Assembly: GCA_017482355.1 (NCBI GenBank)
Contig: JAFUNJ010000007.1
Span: forward strand, 28,020-92,019
DNA: 64,000 nucleotides
Reading direction: 5' to 3'
Origin: Clostridia bacterium
GTDB taxonomy: Bacteria; Bacillota; Clostridia; Oscillospirales; CAG-272
Every line of letters starts with the position of its first letter. Within the stretch, counting starts at the first letter, position 1. This document shows, piece by piece, positions 1-8,600 of this stretch. A program made the position numbers and the translations under genes. The notes under the pieces are model-generated. The model did not search any database. It was not told the origin of the DNA and was given only the letters and a program-made list of their open reading frames with translations.

Positions 1-1
1 T

Positions 2-730
2 TCCGCGTTTCACATTGTAATTAATGACGTAAATAAGGAAAGGGTCAATGCGTTTTGCTCCGAAACAGGAGCGATGAGCGGTGACCTTAGTGAGATCGCA
101 TCCGACTGCAAGTACATATTTCTTGCCGTCAAGCCGCAAATGCTTGCCGATCTGGCGTCTGAGCTGCGCCCGATGCTTGCCGAGAGGAAGGACGGCTTCG
201 TCCTTGTCTCGATGGCGGCGGGGATCACGACCTCGCGCCTATCTGACCTGTTCGGAAATTATCCGACTGTAAGAATAATGCCGAATCTCCCTGTATCTGT
301 CGGAGAGGGCGTCGTTCTTTACACAGCGACGGAAAACGTATCGGAAAATGACTTGAACGGATTCCTTAACATAATGAAGAATGCAGGCACTCTCATGCCG
401 CTTGACGAAGCACTTATCGACGCGGGAACGTCTGTCTCGGGCTGCGGTCCTGCCTTCGTTTGCCAAGTCATCGAAGCGCTTGCACGCGGAGGCGAAAAGT
501 GCGGTTTAAGCTACGAGGACGCTCTCGTTATGGCGGAGCATACCCTTATCGGAACGGCAAAAATGCTTGCGGAGACTAAGGGCGATCCGATCGCGCTCTG
601 CCGTGCGGTCTGCTCACCCGGCGGAAGCACCATTGAGGGCGTAAAGACGCTTGAAAAAGGCGGCGTCGACTCTTTGTTCAGCGCCGCGGTCGAGGCATCT
701 TATAAAAGAAATGTCGAGCTCGGAAAATAA
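2..730 (+). CDS. proC: Pyrroline-5-carboxylate reductase (5' end outside window)
   Basis: Reduces 1-pyrroline-5-carboxylate to proline with NAD(P)H in the cytosol, the last step of proline synthesis. The frame is open from base 2, so about 242 residues are seen and the N-terminal dinucleotide-binding GxGxMG loop, roughly 25 residues, lies upstream of the window. Visible family features are the Rossmann segment FLAVKPQ, the strand MPNLPVSVGEG, the GCGPAFV turn before the dimerisation helices, and the C-terminal signature CSPGGSTIEGVKTLE. The frame is intact to its TAA stop. rnhA follows after 9 bases with a GAGGC ribosome-binding site, so the two are probably cotranscribed. The identification is secure; the start cannot be placed. 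Confidence 0.93.
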   Translation, partial: SAFHIVINDVNKERVNAFCSETGAMSGDLSEIASDCKYIFLAVKPQMLADLASELRPMLAERKDGFVLVSMAAGITTSRLSDLFGNYPTVRIMPNLPVSVGEGVVLYTATENVSENDLNGFLNIMKNAGTLMPLDEALIDAGTSVSGCGPAFVCQVIEALARGGEKCGLSYEDALVMAEHTLIGTAKMLAETKGDPIALCRAVCSPGGSTIEGVKTLEKGGVDSLFSAAVEASYKRNVELGK

Positions 731-739
731 GAGGCATAA

Positions 740-1192
740 ATGAAAACAGTAAACATCTATACCGACGGTGCCTGTAGCGGAAACCCCGGTCCCGGAGGAT
801 ACGGAGCGATTCTTGTTTATCACGAACACGAAAGAGAACTGTCTGAGGGATTCGCCGAGACGACGAATAACCGAATGGAGCTTCTCGGTGCAATAAAGGC
901 GCTTGAGCTTTTGAAGGAGCCGTGCCGAGTGCTGCTTACGTCTGATTCGAAATACCTTGTTGACGGAATAAATCTCGGCTGGGCGAAAAAGTGGAAGAGT
1001 AACAACTGGGTCAAGTCCGATAAGAAAAAGGCGCAGAATATTGACCTTTGGGAGCAGCTTCTCGCCCTTAACGAGCACCACGACGTGACCTACGTTTGGG
1101 TAAAGGGACACGCAGGTCACCCATACAACGAGCGTTGCGACCGTCTCGCTGTTGAAGCAATTGAAAGAATAAAGAACGAAGCTGATGCGTAA
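740..1192 (+). CDS. rnhA: Ribonuclease HI
   Basis: Cleaves the RNA strand of RNA-DNA hybrids, removing R-loops and primers. At 150 residues it is normal length for a bacterial RNase HI. The four catalytic acids are visible: D9 in [14 protein letters not shown]47 in NNRMEL, D69 in TSDSKYL and D134 in NERCD. H124 of the flexible loop sits in [10 protein letters not shown]. The basic handle is present ([17 protein letters not shown]), so this is the E. coli-like HI type without an N-terminal hybrid-binding domain. The gene is the last of its transcription unit: its stop codon is embedded in a strong terminator hairpin. Confidence 0.96.
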   Translation: MKTVNIYTDGACSGNPGPGGYGAILVYHEHERELSEGFAETTNNRMELLGAIKALELLKEPCRVLLTSDSKYLVDGINLGWAKKWKSNNWVKSDKKKAQNIDLWEQLLALNEHHDVTYVWVKGHAGHPYNERCDRLAVEAIERIKNEADA

Positions 1193-1224
1193 AATAACCG
1201 TGAGAGATTCTCACGGTTATTTTT
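1191..1224 (+). terminator. Rho-independent terminator after rnhA
   Basis: A perfect 15-bp stem (arms 1191-1205 and 1209-1223) with a GAT loop ends in a T run. The left arm overlaps the rnhA stop codon. It closes the proC-rnhA unit. Confidence 0.9.
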
Positions 1225-1252
1225 GCGCTGAGTGAACTTTTGGTGAACAATG

Positions 1253-1281
1253 TTGACTTTATCGGGCGTTTGTGCTATAAT
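1253..1281 (+). promoter_or_regulatory. Promoter of the acyl-CoA synthetase/TetR operon
   Basis: TTGACT (1253-1258), a 17-base spacer and TATAAT (1276-1281), with an extended -10 TGC just upstream. It lies 35 bases before the ATG at 1317, and an AAGGAG ribosome-binding site is seen at 1305-1310. No clear operator palindrome was seen, although a TetR gene is in the operon. Confidence 0.85.
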
Positions 1282-1316
1282 GTTTACATTGATAACCTAA
1301 TTCTAAGGAGAAAGCT

Positions 1317-3005
1317 ATGGCTAAGTATAATCCGAATTTCGTATATGATACAGAAGATATAACGACGATAAGAGAGCTTATTGAGCGCTCCGTTTCGCAT
1401 TACGGCGAGCGTCCTGCCTTCCTCTATAACGAGGGCGGCGACGTAAGTAAAATTACCTACAGAGAGGTGTTTGAGCGTGTAAAGGGACTTGCGACCTATC
1501 TGAGAAGTAAGCTTCCTGAGGGATGCAAGGTTGCGGTTACCGGTAAAAATTCTCATAACTGGGTAATTTCCTATCTTGCTATAACCTGCGGCGTCGGAGT
1601 CGTTGTGCCGATAGATAAGGACCTTCGAGGAGAGGAGATAGCGGATCTTATTTCCGATGCGGAGGCGGATGCAGTTATCTATTCCCCCGAGCAGGAGGAA
1701 AAAATGGCGCTTGTTCCCGATGAGATACTGAAGCTCAATATGGACGATATTGAAAGCTTCGTCAAGGAGGGAAAGGCACTTATAAAAAATGGCGACCGTT
1801 CCTATGCCGATCATAAGATAAATCCTCACGCGCTCGGCTCGCTTCTTTATACGTCGGGTACTACGGGAGTTGCGAAGGGAGTTATGCTTTCGCAGTATAA
1901 TATCTGTTATGACCTGACGCATGCGCTTCGTCGCGTAAAAATATATCCTACCGACGTTATCCTTTCGATAGCGCCGCTTCATCATACCTATGAAACGACA
2001 GTCGGATGCCTTCTCATTCTTTATTCGGGAAGCGCGATAGCGTACAACAGCTCGCTCAAGCGTCTGCAGGCAGAGCTTAAGCTCTTCCGTCCGACAGTCA
2101 TGGCGGCAGTTCCGCTTATCCTTGAAACCTTCCGTAACGCGATACTCAAGAAATACAAGAAGATCAAGGGTGGTAAGATCATCTTCTCGCTTCAAAAGGC
2201 GGCGTCCGACGTGACGGGCAAAAAAGCGGGTAAAAAGATATTCAGTATTATAAACGAGACCTTCGGCGGCAGAATGCGCCTTATCGTATGCGGCGCCGCG
2301 CTTCTTGCGCCTGAGGTGTTCCGCGATTACGAGCGCTTCGGTATAAAGCTTATGATCGGTTACGGTCTTACCGAAACTGCGCCGATCTCGCTTATGCACA
2401 GTGATTTCTATACCTGCCCCGACGATATAGGTTACCCCCTTTCGGGCGTCTCGGTCAAGCTTGACGACGTGAATGAGGACGGCGTCGGCGAGCTTCTTGT
2501 CAAGGGACCGAACGTTATGCTCGGATACTACAAAAATCCCGAAGAAACCGCACGCGTGATGACTCACGACGGCTATTTCCGTACGGGAGACCTTGCGCGT
2601 CAGAAGCCGAACGGCGCATATCAGATCGCGGGCAGAGCAAAGAGCATGATCGTATCTCCCGGCGGAAAGAAGATATTCCCCGAGGAGCTTGAGCTTTACC
2701 TCGAGAAGAGTGAATTTATCAAGGAGAGCTTGGTTTACGAGGAAAATGACGATGAAGGCAGAAGAATAGTTGCCGCAGTGATCACAGATGAAGAAAACGT
2801 TTCGTCTAAAACCGGAATGAAACCGACCGATAAGGGCTATTGCGAGGCGGAAAGGCAGCTTGTTAACAAGATCGTAAAGGACGTAAACTCGCAGTTCCCG
2901 AATTACAAGCATATCGGCAAGGTATGTATCAGAAAGAAAGATTTTGTCAAGACCACAACGAGAAAGATCAAACGCAACGCCCCCGATAATCTAAATAACG
3001 TATAA
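1317..3005 (+). CDS. AMP-dependent acyl-CoA synthetase (FadD-like)
   Basis: A member of the ANL adenylate-forming superfamily. It probably activates a fatty or other carboxylic acid to the acyl-adenylate and then to acyl-CoA (or acyl-ACP). The 562 residues carry the full family motif set: phosphate loop YTSGTTGVAKGVMLS, the A5 motif GYGLTETAPI, A7 GYFRTGDLA, and the C-terminal hinge and lysine region KSMIVSPGGKKIFPEELE. The highly basic C-terminus (FVKTTTRKIKRNAP) fits the long-chain acyl-CoA synthetase type and contains the expected catalytic lysine region. A TetR regulator follows in the same operon, a frequent arrangement for genes sensing acyl-CoA levels. The actual substrate cannot be read from sequence. 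Confidence 0.88.
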   Translation: MAKYNPNFVYDTEDITTIRELIERSVSHYGERPAFLYNEGGDVSKITYREVFERVKGLATYLRSKLPEGCKVAVTGKNSHNWVISYLAITCGVGVVVPIDKDLRGEEIADLISDAEADAVIYSPEQEEKMALVPDEILKLNMDDIESFVKEGKALIKNGDRSYADHKINPHALGSLLYTSGTTGVAKGVMLSQYNICYDLTHALRRVKIYPTDVILSIAPLHHTYETTVGCLLILYSGSAIAYNSSLKRLQAELKLFRPTVMAAVPLILETFRNAILKKYKKIKGGKIIFSLQKAASDVTGKKAGKKIFSIINETFGGRMRLIVCGAALLAPEVFRDYERFGIKLMIGYGLTETAPISLMHSDFYTCPDDIGYPLSGVSVKLDDVNEDGVGELLVKGPNVMLGYYKNPEETARVMTHDGYFRTGDLARQKPNGAYQIAGRAKSMIVSPGGKKIFPEELELYLEKSEFIKESLVYEENDDEGRRIVAAVITDEENVSSKTGMKPTDKGYCEAERQLVNKIVKDVNSQFPNYKHIGKVCIRKKDFVKTTTRKIKRNAPDNLNNV

Positions 3006-3021
3006 GGAAAGGTCGCTCACT

Positions 3022-3597
3022 ATGAGAACGGCAAATGAAGCAAACAAGGAAAAATTTTTAAAGGCGGCAGTATGCGAGCTTGAAGAGCATGGAGTTGCCG
3101 ATTTTTCGATACGCCGCGTAGCGAAAAAATGCGGCGTTTCCTGTGCTGCGCCGTATAAGCATTTTGAAAGCAAAAACGACCTGCTCGCGGAGGTCATGCG
3201 TTACGTGGGCAGAAAATGGCAAGAGGTGCTTAAGAGCACGGCAGAAGCACATACGGATGAGTCGATAAGGGATCAGCTTGTTGCGATAGCTATGTCATAT
3301 ATAGTGTTCCTTTGCACCTATCCCGAATATCTTGCGATCCTCAGTATGAGCGATACCGTATTTAAGCCGAACGCTCTGACCGAAACCGATAGCGTCTCAC
3401 CTATTACAAGTAAGCTTATTGAGGAATATTGCAAAAAAACGCAGGTAGACGAGGATACCAGGGTGCGTAAGTATTACGTTATCCGTTCGCTGATCTTCGG
3501 AGGAACTAAAATGATAAACTCAGGCATATTGCCATTTGACAGCAAGACCCTTGATATGATACGTTCAAACATCGTAAGAGAATTTGAAATAGCGTAA
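3022..3597 (+). CDS. TetR/AcrR family transcriptional regulator
   Basis: A 191-residue one-component regulator. The N-terminal helix-turn-helix is clear (FSIRRVAKKCGVSCAAPYKHF, about residues 30-50) and follows the standard TetR pattern ending in YKHFESKNDLL. The C-terminal ligand-binding half is diverged. It starts 16 bases after the acyl-CoA synthetase with ribosome-binding site AAGGAAAGG, so the two are cotranscribed. Inference: it senses a product or substrate of that enzyme and regulates the shared promoter. TetR-type control of acyl-CoA metabolism genes is known in other Firmicutes (FadR/FasR-like). Confidence 0.87.
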   Translation: MRTANEANKEKFLKAAVCELEEHGVADFSIRRVAKKCGVSCAAPYKHFESKNDLLAEVMRYVGRKWQEVLKSTAEAHTDESIRDQLVAIAMSYIVFLCTYPEYLAILSMSDTVFKPNALTETDSVSPITSKLIEEYCKKTQVDEDTRVRKYYVIRSLIFGGTKMINSGILPFDSKTLDMIRSNIVREFEIA

Positions 3598-3627
3598 AAA
3601 ACAGAGCCGTTCGGCTCTGTTTTTTTG
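3596..3627 (+). terminator. Terminator after the TetR gene
   Basis: Stem ACAGAGCC/GGCTCTGT with a GTTC loop, preceded by an A run and followed by seven T. It ends the acyl-CoA synthetase operon. Confidence 0.9.
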
Positions 3628-3637
3628 CTCTCACCTA

Positions 3638-3666
3638 TTGATATGCGCAAAAAAATTTGTTATAAT
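3638..3666 (+). promoter_or_regulatory. Promoter of the galactokinase operon
   Basis: TTGATA (3638-3643), 17-base spacer, TATAAT (3661-3666) with extended -10 TGT. The ATG at 3709 is preceded by AAAAGGAGA. It is the only obvious promoter for galK and the following ATPase gene. Confidence 0.85.
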
Positions 3667-3708
3667 ATATAATTAGATAAATATAAGTATCTATAAAAGG
3701 AGATCACC

Positions 3709-4995
3709 ATGAAAATTCAGGAGCTTATAACCAAAATTTCCGAAGGATACCTCGATTCCGCATTCATTTCGCTTTACGGCGAAGAAAACGTCATAGCAGA
3801 GAGAGCGCGTTACACCGAAGCGGTAAAGGAGTTTGCCGCGATCTACGGTGAGAATAGAGACGTAAACCTTTTCTCCGTTCCCGGAAGAAGCGAAATTTCG
3901 GGAAACCATACAGACCATAACCGCGGTTGCGTAATTGCCGCCGCTATCGACCTCGATATTATCGCAGTTGCGTCGGTAAGCGGAAACGACACCGTAAGAG
4001 TAAAGAGCAAGGGCTTCCCCGAGGACGTTGTTACCTGCAATCCCGAAAAGCCCGACGAAAAGCTTTTCAATTCCTCCTCGTCCCTTATCTCGGGTGTTTG
4101 CGCCGGCTTTAAGAATCGCGGATATAACGTTTGCGGCTTTGACGCATATACGACCTCTAACGTTCTTAAGGGCTCGGGTATTTCTTCCTCTGCCGCTTTC
4201 GAGGTTATGATCGGAAATATCCTCAATTACTTCGTAAACGACGGAAAGATTACGAATCCCGTAATTGCTGAGATCTCTCAGTACGCTGAGAACGTCTACT
4301 TCGGTAAGCCATCGGGACTTATGGATCAGACCGCTTGCGCTGTCGGCGGATTCTCCTACATAGACTTTGCCGATCCTAAGGCGGCAAAGATCGAAAAGCT
4401 CGGCTTCGACCTCAGCGCCGAGGGCTATTCGCTCTGTATCACCAATACGGGCGGTAACCACGCAGACCTGACGGGTGACTATGCGGCAGTTCCTGCCGAA
4501 ATGAAGGCGGTCGCCAAGGAATTCGGTCAGGAGGCCCTTCGCGGTCTTGATAAGGAAACGCTCCTTTCGCGTGCAGGCGAGCTTCGTGAAAAGGTCGGAG
4601 ACAGAGCGCTTCTTCGCGCCTTCCACTTTATCGGCGAAAACGACCGCGTACAGGTACTTGCAGAGTGCCTTAGAAGCGGAGACCTTAACGGCTTCTTTAA
4701 CGGCGTTAAAGATTCGGGACGCTCGTCGTTTATGTGGCTCCAGAACGTATATACGACGAAAAACGTTGAGGAGCAGGGACTTTCTCTCGCTCTCGCGGTA
4801 ACCGAGCACGCGCTTACGAACACCTCCCGTCCTTCCGCTTGGAGAATCCACGGCGGCGGATTCGCAGGAACCATTCAGGCATTCGTTCCGAACGAGGACG
4901 TGCCGAATTACAAGAATGAGATCGAAAGAGTATTCGGCGCAAATTCCTGTACCGTTCTTAAGGTCAGAAAAGACGGAGCTATCAAGGTTCTTTAA
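3709..4995 (+). CDS. galK: Galactokinase-family GHMP kinase
   Basis: Phosphorylates galactose, or a related sugar, at C1 using ATP, the entry step of the Leloir pathway. The 428-residue protein shows the three GHMP blocks: the family signature PGRSEISGNHTDHNRG near residues 58-73, the ATP loop LKGSGISSSAAFE, and the C-terminal GGGFAGTIQAF. In classical galactokinases the first motif reads GEHTDY; here the Glu contacting sugar hydroxyls is Asn and Tyr is His, a variant I recall from clostridial proteins also annotated GalK, so another sugar is possible. No galT or galE is adjacent; the only partner is the ATPase gene 20 bases downstream. Confidence 0.82.
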   Translation: MKIQELITKISEGYLDSAFISLYGEENVIAERARYTEAVKEFAAIYGENRDVNLFSVPGRSEISGNHTDHNRGCVIAAAIDLDIIAVASVSGNDTVRVKSKGFPEDVVTCNPEKPDEKLFNSSSSLISGVCAGFKNRGYNVCGFDAYTTSNVLKGSGISSSAAFEVMIGNILNYFVNDGKITNPVIAEISQYAENVYFGKPSGLMDQTACAVGGFSYIDFADPKAAKIEKLGFDLSAEGYSLCITNTGGNHADLTGDYAAVPAEMKAVAKEFGQEALRGLDKETLLSRAGELREKVGDRALLRAFHFIGENDRVQVLAECLRSGDLNGFFNGVKDSGRSSFMWLQNVYTTKNVEEQGLSLALAVTEHALTNTSRPSAWRIHGGGFAGTIQAFVPNEDVPNYKNEIERVFGANSCTVLKVRKDGAIKVL

Positions 4996-5015
4996 TAAAA
5001 CTTACGAGGGTAGAT

Positions 5016-7175
5016 ATGTATATAGAATCCCTACAAATAACATCCTTTGCGGGGATAAGCGGATATGAGCTGTCTCTAAGTGACGGAGTTAATATCGTCC
5101 GAGGTAATAACGAGGCAGGCAAGAGCACGGTGGCGGAATTTATCCGTTACGTCTTTTACGGCTTCAACGGCAAGGGCGACCGCGAGAGGTATATCGGCTT
5201 TTCGTCGAATGCAGTCGCGGGAAGCATCGTTATCTGCGACGGTGATAAAAGATACAGAATAGAGAGAAAGACGGTTGGAACGAAGGACTCCGTTTCGGTA
5301 TATGACCTTGAAAACGGAAGCACCTGCTATGAGGGCAAGGTTCCCGGTGAGGTGTTCCTTGGAATGCCGTCGGGACTGTTTGCAAGTACCGCATTCGTCG
5401 GTCAGACGGGCGGAAGCCGTATAAACGGCAAGGATGCCTCCGAGCTTCTCGATAATCTTCTTTTCGCCGCAGACGAGGGCGTGAACGTCAAAAAGGCGCT
5501 GAAGCGTCTTGACGACGAAAGAGTCGCGCTTCTCTACAAAAACAAAAAGGGCGGAAAGATATTTGAGCTTGAAAACAAGCTCTCACAGCTCGATACTCGC
5601 GCTGAAAAGGCAAGAAACGACGGTAAAGAGCTTCTTTCTATCGAAAATAAGCTCAAGGATACCGACGCAACGCTCGAAAGCGACAGGGTAATAAGAGATA
5701 AGTTTGCGTCAAGCATAGACGATTATAAGCTGGCTAAGAGCCGCGAAAGCAAGGAACGCCTTCGTCAGCTCGAGGAGAATTATCAGAACGCGACCGATGC
5801 GCTTTTGGCACATAAGACGGCGCACACGAGAAAGAATTTCTTTCCCGATGCTTCGTATCTTCAGTCGCTCCGCGACTGCGCGAGCGAGGTAGCTAAATGC
5901 GACGAACGGATAGATGGCGTTGAAAGGCGTCTTGAAAACCTCAACAGGGAAATGGAGATCGACCGACTTGCGCGCGAAAAAGCCCTGCGCGAAAACAACG
6001 AGAAAAAGAAGAAGGTCGGAACGAAAAGAGGCGTCATGGCGGCACTCGGAGTCGTTTCCCTCATTATGCTCATTCTCTGTGCCGCACTTTGCGCATGGAT
6101 GTTTATAAGCGGAAGCAAGGGCGCAGGAATCGCGCTCGCCGTCGTTGCGATAGCGGGGCTCGCAGGCATGATCGGATCCTTCTCGCTTGTGAAGAAGCTG
6201 TCCGATACTATGAAGGATCTCGAGACCGAGGCACTCGTGCATGATGACGGCTACGAGGCAAAGCTCGATATAATACGGGGAGATCTCGAGGAGCATAAGG
6301 GCGAGCGCGCAAGATACTCAAAGGCGCTGAACGATCTTTGTGCAAGATGGGATATCAAGTATTCAAGAGCAGTGCTTGGTGAGATGGTCGAGGTCATTAA
6401 TACCGCAAATAAGCTTGAAACCGAAGCAGAACATGCGCGTATCGCTTACGTACAGATGAAGAGCGAAGCAGAGGAAAGACGTCCCTATGAGCCGATAGAT
6501 GACGGTAGGGAGCTTAACGTCCCCGATAATTTCGATTACCGCGATGCCGATCGCAAGTTCAAGCTTGCCGAGGAGTCGATCCGACTTAAGGAGGGAATCA
6601 AGCATAACCTTGAGGTCCGCCGTGCCGAGCTTTCTGTTACGTCCGAGCATCCTTACGACGTAGACGAGCTTATAAAGAGCACGCAGGCGGAAAAGGCGGC
6701 ACTGGGTGAGCGCCTCGATGCCTTCTCGCTTGCTTATTCGATGATAGAGACTGCGTCCGATAATATGCGCCGTTCCGTTTCGCCGCGTCTTTCGCGCGGT
6801 GCGTCGGAGAAGATGGCGTCGCTTACCGGCGGTAAGTACGATGAGATCGGTGTCGACGGCGAATTTTCACTTACATTCCGTCCGATCAGCGGAGAGGGAA
6901 GAGTGACTAAGGGCGAAAGCTTTATGAGCGCCGGAACGTCGGATATTACCTACGTTTCTCTGCGTCTTTCGCTTTCCGAGCTTATCTCGGGCGGAAAGCT
7001 GATACCGACGGTGTTTGATGAAAGCTTCTCGCGCCTTGACGATACGCGGCTCACCAATATGCTGAAGCTGCTGTCGGCAGAAAAGGGACAGGTTATAGTT
7101 CTCACGTCGAACGGCAGAGAAGTAGAGCTTCTGAATAAAGAGGGGATTTCTCATAACTACATAAATCTGGAATAA
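5016..7175 (+). CDS. SMC/YhaN-like ATPase with internal membrane segments
   Basis: A 719-residue AAA/ABC-type ATPase of the Rad50/YhaN kind. The N-terminal Walker A is GNNEAGKST (residues 30-38). Long coiled coils follow, then two hydrophobic stretches at about residues 339-392 in the middle, then a second coiled coil, an ABC-signature-like segment SAGTSDITYVSLRLSLSE and the Walker B region PTVFDESFSRLDD. This architecture matches B. subtilis YhaN-type proteins, which are usually paired with an SbcD-like nuclease (YhaO); no such partner is present here. The central hydrophobic pair suggests membrane attachment. It is cotranscribed with galK by spacing only; a functional link is not evident. 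DNA repair or recombination is a family-based guess. Confidence 0.78.
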   Translation: MYIESLQITSFAGISGYELSLSDGVNIVRGNNEAGKSTVAEFIRYVFYGFNGKGDRERYIGFSSNAVAGSIVICDGDKRYRIERKTVGTKDSVSVYDLENGSTCYEGKVPGEVFLGMPSGLFASTAFVGQTGGSRINGKDASELLDNLLFAADEGVNVKKALKRLDDERVALLYKNKKGGKIFELENKLSQLDTRAEKARNDGKELLSIENKLKDTDATLESDRVIRDKFASSIDDYKLAKSRESKERLRQLEENYQNATDALLAHKTAHTRKNFFPDASYLQSLRDCASEVAKCDERIDGVERRLENLNREMEIDRLAREKALRENNEKKKKVGTKRGVMAALGVVSLIMLILCAALCAWMFISGSKGAGIALAVVAIAGLAGMIGSFSLVKKLSDTMKDLETEALVHDDGYEAKLDIIRGDLEEHKGERARYSKALNDLCARWDIKYSRAVLGEMVEVINTANKLETEAEHARIAYVQMKSEAEERRPYEPIDDGRELNVPDNFDYRDADRKFKLAEESIRLKEGIKHNLEVRRAELSVTSEHPYDVDELIKSTQAEKAALGERLDAFSLAYSMIETASDNMRRSVSPRLSRGASEKMASLTGGKYDEIGVDGEFSLTFRPISGEGRVTKGESFMSAGTSDITYVSLRLSLSELISGGKLIPTVFDESFSRLDDTRLTNMLKLLSAEKGQVIVLTSNGREVELLNKEGISHNYINLE

Positions 7176-7192
7176 AAAATTCAAACAAATGT

Positions 7193-7221
7193 TTGACTTT
7201 TTAAACCGAATGTGGTATAAT
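7193..7221 (+). promoter_or_regulatory. Promoter of the SLOG gene unit
   Basis: TTGACT (7193-7198), 17-base spacer, TATAAT (7216-7221), extended -10 TGG. The first gene downstream starts at 7458, so the transcript would have a leader of about 230 nt that contains the repeats at 7279-7420. Confidence 0.82.
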
Positions 7222-7278
7222 TGGTTCAAAGAGAGTTCCGGGATCCAAATGCTACGCGTTGCCATTCGGACGTTCGGG

Positions 7279-7420
7279 GTAGAAACGCAAGTGTTTCTAC
7301 GGCGTCGCCGTCACCCTGAGCGGAGCAAAACGAAGTCGAACGGGTCTAGCGGCGCTACGCTCAGAATGACACGGCAGACGGAATCGAACGGGTCTGGCGA
7401 CGCTTCGCTCAGGATGACCG
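7279..7420 (+). repeat. Hairpin plus dispersed palindromic repeat (SERSE-type), two units
   Basis: A hairpin (GTAGAAAC at 7279-7286 with GTTTCTAC at 7293-7300) is followed by two related units. The first (about 7311-7370) begins TCACCCTGAGCGGAGC and ends GCTCAGAATGACA. The second (about 7371-7419) is a partial copy ending CGCTCAGGATGACC. Both share the core TCGAACGGGTCT. A third copy is at 44801-44862. The inverted ends (TGAGCG/CGCTCA) mark a miniature palindromic element. Short ORFs through it, with residues like SERSEAESNGSGDA, are artefacts. The whole stretch 7176-7457 holds only the promoter and these repeats. Confidence 0.75.
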
Positions 7421-7457
7421 CAGAGCAATACTTGTAGAAAATGAGGGGGGACACAAT

Positions 7458-7970
7458 ATGGAATACTCCCCCGACACCTGCGCCTGCTTCACGGGACACA
7501 GAGCTATGACCGAGGAAGAGCTTAAAAGCTCCGCATTGCTTGTCTCGGAGCGGATAAAAGCGCTTTATGCAAAGGGTATAAAGAATTATTACGCAGGAGG
7601 AGCACTCGGATTTGATTTTACGGCGGCGGTGACCGTGCTTAATATGAAGCAGGTCTATCCCGATATTACCCTGAACCTCGCGCTTCCTTGCCCCAATTAC
7701 CAAAGTAAATGGACAACGTCACAGGTCGAGCTGTTTGACCGAGTCCGCGCCCGCGCAGATAGCGAGGTATTTGTGAGTGGAAGCTACCATAGGGGCTGTA
7801 TGCATGTGCGAAATAAGTATATGGTCGATAAAAGCGTAGTTTGTATCGCCTATTTGAAGGAAAGATCGGGCGGAACCTATAACACAGTAACTTATGCCTT
7901 GAAAAAGGGACTTGAGGTCATAAACCTGACGGATCTTCCGTTGACAAACCAAATCAGCTTTGATTTTTGA
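7458..7970 (+). CDS. SLOG-superfamily protein (DUF1273/YpsA-like)
   Basis: A 170-residue single-domain protein with the Rossmann-like SLOG fold known from YpsA and DprA. Motifs seen in order: CFTGHR near the N-terminus, YAGGALGFDFTAA (nucleotide-binding loop), MHVRNKYMVDKS, and SGGTYNTVTYA. These match the DUF1273 pattern closely. Family members are thought to bind nucleotides or nucleotide-derived ligands; B. subtilis YpsA affects cell division, but no reaction is established. The start is supported by a GGGGGG ribosome-binding site. It is the first gene of a unit leading into the lipoprotein and recA genes: its TGA stop lies 11 bases before the next ATG. Confidence 0.82.
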   Translation: MEYSPDTCACFTGHRAMTEEELKSSALLVSERIKALYAKGIKNYYAGGALGFDFTAAVTVLNMKQVYPDITLNLALPCPNYQSKWTTSQVELFDRVRARADSEVFVSGSYHRGCMHVRNKYMVDKSVVCIAYLKERSGGTYNTVTYALKKGLEVINLTDLPLTNQISFDF

Positions 7971-7981
7971 TGAGAGATAAT

Positions 7982-8584
7982 ATGAAAAGAGTTTTAATTT
8001 TGATTCTTTCGCTTGCTTTGGCGGTATTATTCTTTTCCTGCAGCTCCTGCAATGAGCCGAAGGAGCCGCTCGAAATAAGCGAGGAAAAGGCATTCGAGGT
8101 GCTTTGCGACCTCGTTCCGCGCTCGTATGAGTTCAACGTGATATTCTTCGGCGAGGGTCTTCCTCATGAGGACGGCGACTATGATGATACAACGTACGTT
8201 GAGGTCGATCTGAGTGAGAGCAAATACTCCTCGATATCCGAAATAAAGGTCGAGGTAGAAAGGGTCTATTCGAAAAGATACCTGGAGTCGATCTACGTAA
8301 ACATGTTCGTCGGATCGAAAACGACGAGCAGTGACGGACTTCTCGATAACGACGTTAGTCCGCGATACAAGGATATCGACGGAAAGCTGATGATTGATGC
8401 AAGCTACAATGAGATCAATATTATGGGTCAGTTGACCGTGGTATCAACAAAGGTCGTAAAGAAAACGCCTGAATATGTCAGCGTGGACGCTGTGTGTCAG
8501 GACGAAAACGGAAACGAAATAGAAAAGCGCTTCTTTTTAACACTTGAAAATGAGGTCTGGCTGCTTGACGGTCCGACTTACTGA
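7982..8584 (+). CDS. Putative lipoprotein of unknown function
   Basis: A 200-residue protein whose first 20 residues form a signal peptide (basic MKR, hydrophobic core, then LFFSC at about 16-20), so the Cys is probably the lipidated residue. The start at 7982 puts the basic residues next to the core and has a GAGAG ribosome-binding site; an ATG at 7970 overlapping the previous stop is an alternative adding four residues. The mature part is acidic and mixed in composition, with no motif I recognise. It lies 16 bases before recA. Function unknown. Confidence 0.62.
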   Translation: MKRVLILILSLALAVLFFSCSSCNEPKEPLEISEEKAFEVLCDLVPRSYEFNVIFFGEGLPHEDGDYDDTTYVEVDLSESKYSSISEIKVEVERVYSKRYLESIYVNMFVGSKTTSSDGLLDNDVSPRYKDIDGKLMIDASYNEINIMGQLTVVSTKVVKKTPEYVSVDAVCQDENGNEIEKRFFLTLENEVWLLDGPTY

Positions 8585-8600
8585 TAAGGAGAATAAAATT

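Noticed and set aside
1284-2912. Minus-strand 542-codon frame opposite the acyl-CoA synthetase gene
   Set aside because: The plus-strand protein has the full motif set of the family; the minus frame is Leu/Arg/His-rich shadow sequence.
7189-7437. 82-codon frame through promoter and repeats before the SLOG gene
   Set aside because: Translation of the SERSE-type repeat, starts inside the promoter, no ribosome-binding site.
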